Shown piece by piece: positions 1-6,882 of a stretch of 64,000 nt of DNA. The DNA is from Myroides phaeus. GTDB lineage: Bacteria > Bacteroidota > Bacteroidia > Flavobacteriales > Flavobacteriaceae. The notes under the pieces are model-generated. The model had not been told where the DNA came from. It saw nothing but the letters and a program-made list of their open reading frames with translations, and did no database searches. Positions within the stretch are counted from its first letter, which is position 1. Each line of letters begins with the position of its first letter. Made by a program: the position numbers and the translations under genes. The stretch spans positions 1 to 64,000 of the forward strand of contig NZ_FNDQ01000013.1 in assembly GCF_900099675.1 (NCBI RefSeq), written 5' to 3'.

Positions 1-53
1 AAAGTATAATCTCGTTGACTACGCTTTTCCCTTGTGTTTTCTGTCTCTTTCAT
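1..53 (-). CDS. IS3-family transposase OrfA, N-terminal fragment (partial)
   Basis: ATG at 53 on the minus strand opens a frame reading MKETENTREKRSQRDYT to the window edge. The xxRSQRDYTxxFK start is typical of IS3-family OrfA proteins in Flavobacteriaceae, which carry a helix-turn-helix that binds the element's ends. Only 17 residues are visible, so the call rests on this short match plus the adjacent IS end. Confidence 0.6.
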   Translation of the reverse strand, partial: MKETENTREKRSQRDYT

Positions 54-96
54 AAATAAGTCTATTTTGTGTAAACCTATTTTAGGACGGGACACA
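1..96 (-). mobile_element. Left end of an IS3-family insertion sequence, cut by the window edge
   Basis: On the minus strand the element begins near position 96 or 94 with TGTGTCCCGTCC, followed by TCCTAAAATAGGTTTACA (87 down to 70) and then the start of orfA. A TG-starting end directly ahead of a short orfA suits the IS3 family. It lies only a few bases past the ppiD terminator, so the insertion did not damage ppiD. The rest of the element is outside the window and its exact end was not confirmed. Confidence 0.65.
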
Positions 97-100
97 GACA

Positions 101-131
101 TAAAAAAAGCCATCTGGAGTACAGATGGCTT
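101..131 (-). terminator. Terminator of the ppiD-like gene
   Basis: Stem AAGCCATCTG (107-116), loop GAGTA, and CAGATGGCTT (122-131). On the minus strand it is followed by a run of U from 108 to 102. It lies 20 bases past the stop codon of the ppiD-like gene. Confidence 0.85.
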
Positions 132-151
132 CTTTTGCAAGTTTTTATAGT

Positions 152-2254
152 TTATTGGATAACACCGATACGGTTATCTTTAATTTTGGCATTGTCTTTT
201 AATGCTTTCATAACTCTCATTTGAGCCATGTTGCGAACACCATTTTCAACTTTAGCTTTGTAGCTGTTGTAGTTTGGTAATTCAGGAGCATTAGCAACGT
301 TTTTAGTTTTTACCATATAAACTCCTTTTGCCCCATCAATTAGGTTAGAGTTTTGGTTAACTGCAGTTGCGAAAGCTGTACCTACTACTAATGGTTCGTT
401 TCCGATATTAGTGATAAGTGGAGCATTTAAGCTAACTTCAGATACAGAAGCGATAGATGCTTTAGAATTAGCAGATACCTCTTCTATAGTTTTACCAGTC
501 ATTTTTTGTTTAATGATTTGAGCTTTTTTCTCGTTCATTAAGATTGGCTCAATGAATGGTTTTACTTCTTCGATTGGCATTAAACCTGTATCGTTTTTAG
601 ATTTTAATTTAACGATGATGTGTCCATCAGCATTATCAAATCTTTTGATAGTACCATCTTTTGTGTCTTTGTTAAAAGCCCAAGCAACAATACTTCTTTG
701 GTTTCCTACACCAGGTAAGAACTCTTCAAAAGGACGAACAGTTACGTCATTTTGAGTATCAAAACCTAAACCTTTAGCAGTCATGATGAAGTCATTAGCA
801 GAAGCTGCGTCTTGTTCTAATGTAGTAGCTTTAGTGAATAACTCATCAGCAGTTGCGTCAGATACTTCAATTTTTAAAGCAACAGTAGCTAATTTAGCAC
901 CTTCTTTTTTATTGATAACTTGGATTACGTGGTAACCAAAATCAGTCTCAACTAAACCAATTTTTCCAACAGGATTATTAAAGATAAAGTCGTTAAATGG
1001 CTTAACCATTTGTCCGTTTGGAATATCTTCATATTTTCCACCGTTGTTTTTAGATCCTGGATCTTCTGTTTCAACAGTTGCAACAGCTGCAAATGTAGCA
1101 GGAGCTTCTTGAACTTTTTTCAAGATTTCTTCAGCTTTCGCTTTAGCTTCTTCTTTAGTTCTTGTTGAACCAGGAGCAGCAGATCCTGCGTAAGTGATTA
1201 GGATATGAGCAGCGTCAACTCTTTGACCTGGTTTTTTGTCTAGTAATCTAGAAACACAGTAGTAGTCTCCCATAACATATGGACCAAATACTTGACCAGG
1301 TTGTAAGTTAAATAACTCTTCTTGGTATTCTAACGGAAGATCTTTCTTAGCGTAGTATAAACTATCGAATTTAATATCTGAGTTTGCGTTTACGAAAGAC
1401 TCAACATCTTTAATTGTTTTGAATCCAGGAATAGTGTCGTTTTTCTTAGTTTCAGCATTATATTGAACTCTTGGTTGTAATAGAGATTCAATAGTTTCCT
1501 TTACTGCATCTTTATCAGAGTCAGAAGGTTTACTTGCTAAGAAAGCATATTGTAATTCACGAGTTGTTTCAGATTTAAATCTGTTCTCGTGTTTTTTCAT
1601 ATAATCTATGATAGCAGCATCAGAAACAGCAGCTTCCTCGTTGTTCACTGTAGAATAAGGTACAGTAACATAGTCAAAAGAAACTTTGCTATTATCAGCT
1701 AAGTAACTTGCTTTAGCTTCAGTTTGAGTAGTGTAGATTCCTCCTTGGATTAAAGAGAAATACATTTGCTCAAGACCTACTTTTTCAAGTTCTTTTTCGT
1801 AAGCTAACCACGCATTCCATTGCTCTTGTCCAGCTTGTTTCATCATTAAAACAAATTGGTTGAATTTGTTAACGTCAAACTGTCCTAATTGATTTAAGAA
1901 TTCAGGATTATTAGCAAAGTTTGGGTTGTTTTTTACAACATTTACCAATTGGTCTTTACCAATGCGTAATCCTAATTTTTCGAACTCAGTAGTAAGTAAA
2001 ATATTGTTTACTTCACTGTTCCAAACAGCCACACTTGCTTGAGTGTTACTCATTTGTCCGTTTTTCTCAGCTTGAGCTACTTTGTGTAAGAATTCTTGTG
2101 TGTTGATTTCTTCTCCGTTGATACTACCAACATTTCTTGATAGTCCACCTCCCGTGCTTCTTACTACGTCGCCAATAACGAATGCTAATAAAGCAATACC
2201 TATTACTGCAATTAACAGAGCGGATTTTTGTCTAATTTTTGATAAAACTGCCAT
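152..2254 (-). CDS. ppiD: PpiD/SurA-type peptidyl-prolyl isomerase, membrane-anchored periplasmic chaperone
   Basis: This 700-residue protein has one N-terminal membrane segment (about residues 12-30) that would anchor it in the inner membrane with the bulk in the periplasm. A SurA-like chaperone region follows to about residue 200, then a probably degenerate parvulin-like stretch. A clear PPIC-type rotamase domain covers about 344-455, with AAHILI, the GGKYEDIPNGQMVKPFNDF region and GYHVIQV. The family helps fold outer-membrane and secreted proteins and isomerises prolyl bonds. It lies downstream of lptC and an outer-membrane protein, which fits an envelope-assembly neighbourhood. The symbol is by architecture; a SurA-like role is possible. 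Confidence 0.9.
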   Translation of the reverse strand: MAVLSKIRQKSALLIAVIGIALLAFVIGDVVRSTGGGLSRNVGSINGEEINTQEFLHKVAQAEKNGQMSNTQASVAVWNSEVNNILLTTEFEKLGLRIGKDQLVNVVKNNPNFANNPEFLNQLGQFDVNKFNQFVLMMKQAGQEQWNAWLAYEKELEKVGLEQMYFSLIQGGIYTTQTEAKASYLADNSKVSFDYVTVPYSTVNNEEAAVSDAAIIDYMKKHENRFKSETTRELQYAFLASKPSDSDKDAVKETIESLLQPRVQYNAETKKNDTIPGFKTIKDVESFVNANSDIKFDSLYYAKKDLPLEYQEELFNLQPGQVFGPYVMGDYYCVSRLLDKKPGQRVDAAHILITYAGSAAPGSTRTKEEAKAKAEEILKKVQEAPATFAAVATVETEDPGSKNNGGKYEDIPNGQMVKPFNDFIFNNPVGKIGLVETDFGYHVIQVINKKEGAKLATVALKIEVSDATADELFTKATTLEQDAASANDFIMTAKGLGFDTQNDVTVRPFEEFLPGVGNQRSIVAWAFNKDTKDGTIKRFDNADGHIIVKLKSKNDTGLMPIEEVKPFIEPILMNEKKAQIIKQKMTGKTIEEVSANSKASIASVSEVSLNAPLITNIGNEPLVVGTAFATAVNQNSNLIDGAKGVYMVKTKNVANAPELPNYNSYKAKVENGVRNMAQMRVMKALKDNAKIKDNRIGVIQ

Positions 2255-2445
2255 GCTTTTTTATTATGTGTAATTTTTTTCAGTGAGCGAAAATACAATT
2301 ATCTATTTAATAATAAAAGGAGTGATGCTATTATTTTACGACAATTCACATCTTTTTTCTTGTATTTTTAAATTAATTGTCTAATAATTTTTAATTCCGA
2401 CTATATTGGAGCTTATAACTTATAATTTAGTAATGGTATAAGTAC

Positions 2446-2480
2446 AAAAAAAAGGTGTAATCAACTATGATTACACCTTT
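2446..2480 (-). terminator. Terminator of the coaX-lptC operon
   Basis: Stem AAAGGTGTAATCA (2451-2463), loop ACTA, TGATTACACCTTT (2468-2480), with an A-run on the left that reads as U on the minus strand. It sits just past the stop of the 63-residue membrane protein. Confidence 0.85.
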
Positions 2481-2489
2481 GAGATATTG

Positions 2490-2681
2490 TTACTTATTAT
2501 TGTAATTATCCATACGTTTTGCAAACTTCCTTCTGAAGAAAAACATGAAGATTGCTACTCCAGCTATTATAAAGTTTAACCAGAAGTTGTTTTCTCCTTT
2601 GCTTATTTTATCGATTGCATCATATATAAATAGTGCTGCAATAACTAAGTAGAAGAAAGGTATAATTCTTAATGCTTTCAT
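2490..2681 (-). CDS. Small two-TM membrane protein, unknown function
   Basis: The 63-residue product is almost all membrane: segments at about 5-23 and 34-50, a short polar loop with ISKGENN between them, and a basic tail (FFFRRKFAKR) suggesting a cytoplasmic C terminus. It starts one base after the lptC stop and is followed by a strong terminator, so it is the last gene of the lptC operon. I know no function for it. Its position suggests translation coupled to lptC and possibly an envelope role, which is inference. Confidence 0.7.
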   Translation of the reverse strand: MKALRIIPFFYLVIAALFIYDAIDKISKGENNFWLNFIIAGVAIFMFFFRRKFAKRMDNYNNK

Positions 2682-2682
2682 A

Positions 2683-3240
2683 TTAATTCTGTTTGTTTAT
2701 GCTTTCAACATAACTATTAGTTGCTTTTACTGTTTTTAATTTACTATCGAAGTCAATTCCAATTCCTCTTGTAAAGTTTTCTTTGTCAGTAGAAGCTTTA
2801 TATTTTCCTTCTGTAAAGAACCATTCATTTTTTTGATCAAAATATAATTGGTCTGATTCAAGTTTTTTACCATCATGTGTTGTTATAACAACATTTCCTT
2901 GCAAGTCTATTAGTTCTGTTTTTGTATAACTAATAGCGTAATCTGCAACAACAGTATTTTTGTTGTTATCAGCATCAAAAAAGGTAAGATGAACTCCTTT
3001 AGGAAATTCAGTAAAAGGATATTTAACATTGCTATAGTCTAACATCGTAGGGCTTAGTAATATAGCTTTTACTCTACCTGAATCGATATATTGTAAACGC
3101 ATATTCTCTGCTTCACCAGCTGGAAAGAAGGTGACTTTGTTTATTTTTTGTATTTCTTTAAAATTACTCTCACAAGAGAATAAGCAAAAAGAAAATAAGA
3201 TAAATAAAAGAATGCTTATCGATTTATTTATGTATTTCAT
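2683..3240 (-). CDS. lptC: LPS export system protein LptC (lipoprotein form)
   Basis: The 185-residue protein has a hydrophobic N terminus ending in a lipobox-like LFSC (Cys23), as in flavobacterial LptC, instead of the transmembrane helix of the E. coli protein. The body is rich in beta strands (MRLQYIDSGRVKAILLSPTM, NVVITTHDGKKLESDQLYFD), as expected of the LptC/LptA jellyroll that passes lipopolysaccharide across the periplasm. It follows an outer-membrane protein gene and is coupled to the small membrane protein behind it. Other lpt genes are not in the window. Confidence 0.82.
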   Translation of the reverse strand: MKYINKSISILLFILFSFCLFSCESNFKEIQKINKVTFFPAGEAENMRLQYIDSGRVKAILLSPTMLDYSNVKYPFTEFPKGVHLTFFDADNNKNTVVADYAISYTKTELIDLQGNVVITTHDGKKLESDQLYFDQKNEWFFTEGKYKASTDKENFTRGIGIDFDSKLKTVKATNSYVESINKQN

Positions 3241-3260
3241 TTTATGATAATGAATAGATA

Positions 3261-4526
3261 TTATTCAAAACGTCTTCTTTTGAACCAAAGGTCGTTCATT
3301 GAGAAGCCAACATACATACTAAAGTAGTTTTCTCTTGTAAGACCATTAGTCTTAGTACCTCTCGATCCGTATTCAAATCCGATGTTTAAGTTAGTAAAGC
3401 TTCTTCCAATAGGGAAACCAAAACCTGCGTTTACAGCCATGTCATTGATTGCTTTATCGTTCAATACTAAACCAGTATTTTCGTATCTAATACCTGCTCT
3501 ATAAACAATTCTATCAAAATAGCTTGTAAAAGAGTTGTATTTAGGAATATAGAAACCTCCAACTGAGAATTTATTCGAATTTTCAAATGATGAAATAGAA
3601 GATGTATTCCAAGAATCGGCTAACTTACTATTTTCTGTAAATGTATATTGTGCTCCTACAAACCATTTGTGCTCTTTACCAAAACCAAGTCCCATAGCTA
3701 AAGCCTGAGGATTTGTAATTTTTCTGTTGCCATCAATAATAGTTTGTGATTCGATCACTTGGTTTAATCTTACAAGCTGTAATTTAGTTAGGTTATCATT
3801 AGACCATTTTGTTTGTGGGCTATATGTTACGTTAGCTTGCCAATCGTATTGTTTAAATTTTCCAGTATATTGTACTGAAGTTTTTAAAGATACACCTCTG
3901 TAATTCAATTCTTGTAATTCTCTTGAAACTGTTTGTAGGGGCGAACCATCGCCTATATTAGCAATATTTCTATAGGCCTCATTTGTGATATTTCCAAAGT
4001 GATAACCAGCATCGATACCTATGTGTATGTTAGGAGTAACTTCATAACCAGCTCCTAAAAACACTTTATTTACTCCACCATTACCTTCAAAAGAGTTTTT
4101 AATAAGTTGATTTTGGTCGTTTTTATATTGACCATTTATTTTATATCCAACATTAGAAAATGGTGTTAATCCAAATACAACACCAACTTTTTTAGCGATA
4201 GGAAAACCTACAGCGATATAGTCTAATGTTTGTCTTTTTGCTTTATTATTGGAATCATCAGATGCAAAGTCATAGAATTTAGCTGTTGCCCCAAGTGAGA
4301 ATGTTGTAAGTTTAAGCTTACCAAAAGATGCTGGGTTATTTAAGTTGATGTGAATACTATCTGCGTAAACACTTGTTCCACCCATAGCTTTATATTCATT
4401 CGTACCACTGTTATTAACATTACCTATTCCGTAAAAAGAATAGGGAGAAGCGTTGCCTTGTTGTGCCATTGCAATGGAACCACAAATAAGGCTTAGGCTA
4501 AGGAAGATTTTTTTTATCATTTTCAA
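3261..4526 (-). CDS. Outer-membrane beta-barrel protein, OmpP1/FadL-like
   Basis: The 421-residue protein has a signal peptide (MKMIKKIFLSLSLICGSIAM, then AQ). It then has NASPYSFYGIGNV and an NxNNPASF stretch like those in FadL/OmpP1-type barrels, many alternating amphipathic strands, and a C terminus with a YFSMYVGFSMNDLWF strand. Its substrate is unknown; FadL relatives pass hydrophobic molecules. The start overlaps the end of coaX by about 29 bases, so the genes are co-transcribed. A second ATG two codons in (4520) could be the true start. Confidence 0.75.
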   Translation of the reverse strand: MKMIKKIFLSLSLICGSIAMAQQGNASPYSFYGIGNVNNSGTNEYKAMGGTSVYADSIHINLNNPASFGKLKLTTFSLGATAKFYDFASDDSNNKAKRQTLDYIAVGFPIAKKVGVVFGLTPFSNVGYKINGQYKNDQNQLIKNSFEGNGGVNKVFLGAGYEVTPNIHIGIDAGYHFGNITNEAYRNIANIGDGSPLQTVSRELQELNYRGVSLKTSVQYTGKFKQYDWQANVTYSPQTKWSNDNLTKLQLVRLNQVIESQTIIDGNRKITNPQALAMGLGFGKEHKWFVGAQYTFTENSKLADSWNTSSISSFENSNKFSVGGFYIPKYNSFTSYFDRIVYRAGIRYENTGLVLNDKAINDMAVNAGFGFPIGRSFTNLNIGFEYGSRGTKTNGLTRENYFSMYVGFSMNDLWFKRRRFE

Positions 4527-5247
4527 TTATGTATTGATATAAAGAGTTCATACTCTCTAAAAGAAAGTTTGAATTAGCAAATATTACATTTTTTAATCTT
4601 TTTGCCAAAAAAAGTGTATCTCCTCCGGTCAAAATAACGGTTAATTGAGGATATTTTTTTTGGTATTCAGCGATTACACCATCTATTTCTGTTGTAACAC
4701 CATTTATGATACCTGAGTGTATAGCATTTGTTGTTTGATCTCCAATCAAATAATCTATATCTTCTGGATGTAGCAAAGGTAACTTTTCTGTGTAATCATT
4801 TAGCGATTTATATCGCAACATTAACCCAGGGGATATTGCACCACCTAAATATTCGTCATTATTATTTATAAAGTCATAGGTAATGCATGTACCTGCATCA
4901 ATCACTAAACGATTTTCTTTAGGAAATTGCATTACCGAACCTGCAGCGAGAACCATTCTGTCTATGCCCAATGTGTTTGGAGTGACATATAAATTTTTAA
5001 AAGGGAAGCTACTTTTATGAGATATAACGATAAGATTGGTATTTTGTTTTAACCAATTGAAAGTTTCTTCATTAATTTTTCCAACCGAAGATAGGATGAT
5101 TTGTAGTTTTTCGTGTTCTGTTGAAATTTTTTTTAAAAAAAAATCAACTTTTTTTTCATCGTCAAAAAATAGAGTTTCAGAAAACCTATTGTTTTCAAAC
5201 TTAGCTATTTTCGTTCGAGTATTGCCTATGTCAATGGCTAAAATCAT
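4498..5247 (-). CDS. coaX: Type III pantothenate kinase
   Basis: CoaX phosphorylates pantothenate, the first committed step of coenzyme A synthesis. The 249-residue protein has the ASKHA-fold marks: DIGNTRTK near the N terminus (phosphate binding), GIDRM at about residue 100, IDAGTCITYDF with the conserved acidic residue, GGAISPG, and TGGD near the C terminus. Length is normal for the family. It is the first gene of an operon running to lptC, with its promoter divergent from the tRNA-Phe array. Confidence 0.95.
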   Translation of the reverse strand: MILAIDIGNTRTKIAKFENNRFSETLFFDDEKKVDFFLKKISTEHEKLQIILSSVGKINEETFNWLKQNTNLIVISHKSSFPFKNLYVTPNTLGIDRMVLAAGSVMQFPKENRLVIDAGTCITYDFINNNDEYLGGAISPGLMLRYKSLNDYTEKLPLLHPEDIDYLIGDQTTNAIHSGIINGVTTEIDGVIAEYQKKYPQLTVILTGGDTLFLAKRLKNVIFANSNFLLESMNSLYQYIIENDKKNLP

Positions 5248-5266
5248 GCGTTTTTTTTAAGTTTAG

Positions 5267-5274
5267 CAAAGGTA
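5267..5274 (-). promoter_or_regulatory. Probable -7 element of the coaX promoter
   Basis: On the minus strand this reads TACCTTTG, matching the Bacteroidota -7 consensus TAnnTTTG, 20 bases before the coaX start. No good -33 TTTG is visible at the expected distance, so this is a half-supported promoter. It lies back-to-back with the tRNA promoter. Confidence 0.5.
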
Positions 5275-5298
5275 ATGAATGATTTTTTTCTAAAAAAG

Positions 5299-5330
5299 TT
5301 TTGGAAGAAAGAAAAACTGTTCTATATTTG
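5299..5330 (+). promoter_or_regulatory. Promoter of the tRNA-Phe array
   Basis: TTTTG (5299-5303), a 19-base spacer and TATATTTG (5323-5330) match the Bacteroidota -33/-7 consensus exactly. It lies about 45 bases before the first tRNA. Confidence 0.85.
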
Positions 5331-5343
5331 CAACCGCTTAACA

Positions 5344-5357
5344 GAACAACATTGTTC
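5344..5357. repeat. Palindrome in the tRNA-Phe leader
   Basis: GAACAA-CA-TTGTTC is a perfect dyad with a two-base centre just downstream of the predicted transcription start. It could be an operator or a short leader hairpin. No regulator can be named from sequence. Confidence 0.45.
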
Positions 5358-5374
5358 AATACTAAAAGCCAATT

Positions 5375-5447
5375 GGTGCCTTAGCTCAGTTGGTAGAGCA
5401 AAGGACTGAAAATCCTTGTGTCCCTGGTTCGATTCCTGGAGGCACCA
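5375..5447 (+). tRNA. tRNA-Phe (GAA), copy 1
   Basis: The 73-base cloverleaf has acceptor stem GGTGCCT/AGGCACC, D-arm GCTC..GAGC, anticodon stem AAGGA/TCCTT with loop CTGAAAA (anticodon GAA), T-arm CCTGG-TTCGATT-CCTGG and discriminator A. The next bases are CTA, so the 3' CCA is not encoded and must be added by the nucleotidyltransferase. Confidence 0.98.
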
Positions 5448-5480
5448 CTAATTTAGCTTTTAGTAAGTAGTTTTAAAACT

Positions 5481-5553
5481 GGTGCCTTAGCTCAGTTGGT
5501 AGAGCAAAGGACTGAAAATCCTTGTGTCCCTGGTTCGATTCCTGGAGGCACCA
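5481..5553 (+). tRNA. tRNA-Phe (GAA), copy 2
   Basis: Identical to the first copy over all 73 bases, after a 33-base spacer. It is again followed by CTA, so CCA is not encoded. Confidence 0.98.
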
Positions 5554-5579
5554 CTAATTTAAAACATGGTAAGCTCACT

Positions 5580-5652
5580 GGTGCCTTAGCTCAGTTGGTA
5601 GAGCAAAGGACTGAAAATCCTTGTGTCCCTGGTTCGATTCCTGGAGGCACCA
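5580..5652 (+). tRNA. tRNA-Phe (GAA), copy 3
   Basis: Identical to the other two copies, after a 26-base spacer. Unlike them it is followed directly by CCA (5653-5655), so this copy has an encoded 3' end, perhaps by chance. Confidence 0.98.
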
Positions 5653-5658
5653 CCACTA

Positions 5659-5690
5659 AAAGCCGATACAGTAATGTATCGGCTTTTTTG
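5659..5690 (+). terminator. Terminator of the tRNA-Phe array
   Basis: Stem AAAGCCGATACA (5659-5670), loop GTAA, TGTATCGGCTTT (5675-5686), then T residues. It begins seven bases after the third tRNA. Confidence 0.9.
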
Positions 5691-5697
5691 TTTTAAT

Positions 5698-5721
5698 TGT
5701 CCTTCCTAAAATAGGTTTACA
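5698..5721 (+). mobile_element. Relic of an IS3-type element end
   Basis: TGTCCTTCCTAAAATAGG followed by TTTACA repeats the end of the element at the left window edge. Eighteen bases (TCCTAAAATAGGTTTACA, 5704-5721) are identical to the reverse complement of 70-87. No orfA follows, so this is a solo remnant in opposite orientation to the left-edge copy. Confidence 0.6.
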
Positions 5722-5737
5722 AAACATAGGTTTATTT

Positions 5738-5757
5738 GGGATCAGGCACAAAAGTTG
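5738..5757 (+). repeat. IS end-like repeat, copy 1
   Basis: GGGATCAGGCACAAAAGTTG closely matches the sequence at 5962-5980 in the same orientation. It lies 33 bases before a transposase remnant, so it is probably the left end of that element. Confidence 0.5.
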
Positions 5758-5789
5758 GGGAGGAAGTTGTAAAATAATATATTTGCATC

Positions 5790-5959
5790 ATGATGGATAG
5801 CAAAGAAATACTAAAACTAATCCTACCTGAGTACTTGGTAGAGCACTTTAATATTACAAAAGTTGAAGAATTAAATAGTCGTTTAGATATTTACTTCGAA
5901 GAAAAAAAACGATTATGGTCATCAACTTCCAGATAAACAATTAGTTTCCAAAGGATTTT
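5790..5959 (+). pseudogene. Remnant of a transposase N-terminal region (ISAon1-like)
   Basis: From ATG at 5790 the frame reads MMDSKEILKLILPEYLVEHF and continues to a stop at 5934. It resembles the short leader ORF of ISAon1-type elements in Bacteroidota, where the protein continues with EEKN...LVSKGF. Here that continuation is present but in the next frame (NDYGHQLPDKQLVSKGFYG, from 5908). The break is at a run of eight A at 5902-5909, so one base has been gained or lost. The homology stops where the second end-like repeat begins (5962). A TTG-N20-TATATTTG promoter precedes the ATG. Confidence 0.6.
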
Positions 5960-5961
5960 AT

Positions 5962-5980
5962 GGGTCAAGCACAAAAGTTG
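5962..5980 (+). repeat. IS end-like repeat, copy 2
   Basis: GGGTCAAGCACAAAAGTTG directly repeats the sequence at 5738-5757 and interrupts the transposase remnant. It is probably the left end of a second related element inserted into the first. Confidence 0.5.
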
Positions 5981-6240
5981 TGTTTACGCATAAAGTTTAG
6001 CTAATCTGTAAAGGAAGAAATCAATATTTCTGACGCCTCTAAATTGCGCTCTGAAAGGCTTTTATGGATACTTCTAAATAGAGTTCTTAAAGGCTTTATT
6101 TATGGGGGTGTAATATATAAGGTAAGTAATGGGGAAGAAGGGCGTAAAAAGGCTCTATTGCCTTCTATTGGGTAATGATCATTATAAGGAGGGATTACTC
6201 CAATTTAAAAGTAGATTGCTATTTGAATTGAATTGTAGAT
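5981..6240. other. Degenerate intergenic DNA, no gene seen
   Basis: No open frame of note. It holds an imperfect direct repeat: CTAAATTGCGCTCTGAAAGG with CTTTTATGG (about 6039-6066), and CTAAATAGAGTTCTTAAAGG with CTTTATTTATGG (about 6074-6105). A third weaker AAAGGCTCTATTGCC stretch follows near 6150. It is probably decayed IS or gene sequence; I cannot say which. Confidence 0.4.
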
Positions 6241-6249
6241 AATAAAAAT

Positions 6250-6283
6250 AAAGAAAGGCTACTCATTAAAATGAGTAGCCTTT
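6250..6283 (-). terminator. Terminator downstream of the coiled-coil protein gene
   Basis: Stem AAAGGCTACTCAT (6254-6266), loop TAAA, ATGAGTAGCCTTT (6271-6283), located five bases past the stop of the 182-residue protein. Confidence 0.8.
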
Positions 6284-6287
6284 CGTG

Positions 6288-6836
6288 TTATTTAGTTAAA
6301 GCATTTACTTGTAAAGTTTGTCTTTTAACCTCAAATTCTAATTCAGTTATTTTAGTTTGAAGTTTTAAAAGTTTTCCTTTTCCTTTTAATTCATCGATTG
6401 GAGTAAGTTTCCCTAAAGCTTTCTTTTGTGTGAATTTAATGTTTTCTGCATTAAATTTATCTTGAGCTTTATGAAGCTTAGCAGTAGTTTTCTCTAATTT
6501 CTTTTGGCTTTTAATTATATCATTTTGTTTTTTAATAGCCAGTTTTTGTTCTTTTTCTGTTTGTTTTTGAGCTTTTAATTCTGCTTTTTGCTTTTGAGCT
6601 TCAATTTTTTGTTGTTGCTTTAATTTTTTAGCAGCGTCAAGTTCATTTTGTACTTTTAGCTCTTCAATTTTTAAATCTGTAGCAACTGCGTTTTTAGCGT
6701 GTTCTAATTCTTCAGTTGTCTGTAGTTGTTGGATAGCATTATTAGTTGTAGGAAGCTCTTTAGAAAGTTCTTGAGCAACCATTGTGCTAGTTGTAGTTGC
6801 GAAAAGTATTGCAACTAAAAGCATCTTCTTTTTCAT
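6288..6836 (-). CDS. Exported Lys-rich coiled-coil protein, unknown function
   Basis: The 182-residue product has a clear signal peptide (MKKKMLLVAILFATTTSTMV, cleavage near AQ). The rest is almost entirely Lys/Gln/Glu-rich helix (for example KKLKQQQKIEAQKQKAELKA) with heptad-like spacing, so it is a predicted periplasmic coiled coil. It follows rodA in the same direction across a 46-base gap and ends at its own terminator. It may be the last gene of the elongation cluster or an independent gene. I recognise no family. Confidence 0.6.
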   Translation of the reverse strand: MKKKMLLVAILFATTTSTMVAQELSKELPTTNNAIQQLQTTEELEHAKNAVATDLKIEELKVQNELDAAKKLKQQQKIEAQKQKAELKAQKQTEKEQKLAIKKQNDIIKSQKKLEKTTAKLHKAQDKFNAENIKFTQKKALGKLTPIDELKGKGKLLKLQTKITELEFEVKRQTLQVNALTK

Positions 6837-6882
6837 TTTTTTATTGTGAGTTTTTATTATGTTCTTTTTATTGTGGCGTTAC

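Noticed and set aside
5375..5652. Regularly spaced identical units that resemble a CRISPR array
   Set aside because: The units are complete tRNA-Phe cloverleafs of 73 bases with spacers of unequal length (33 and 26) and no cas genes.
5496..5696. Open frame of 66 codons across the tRNA array
   Set aside because: It is tRNA sequence read as protein; repeated stretches come from the tandem tRNA copies.
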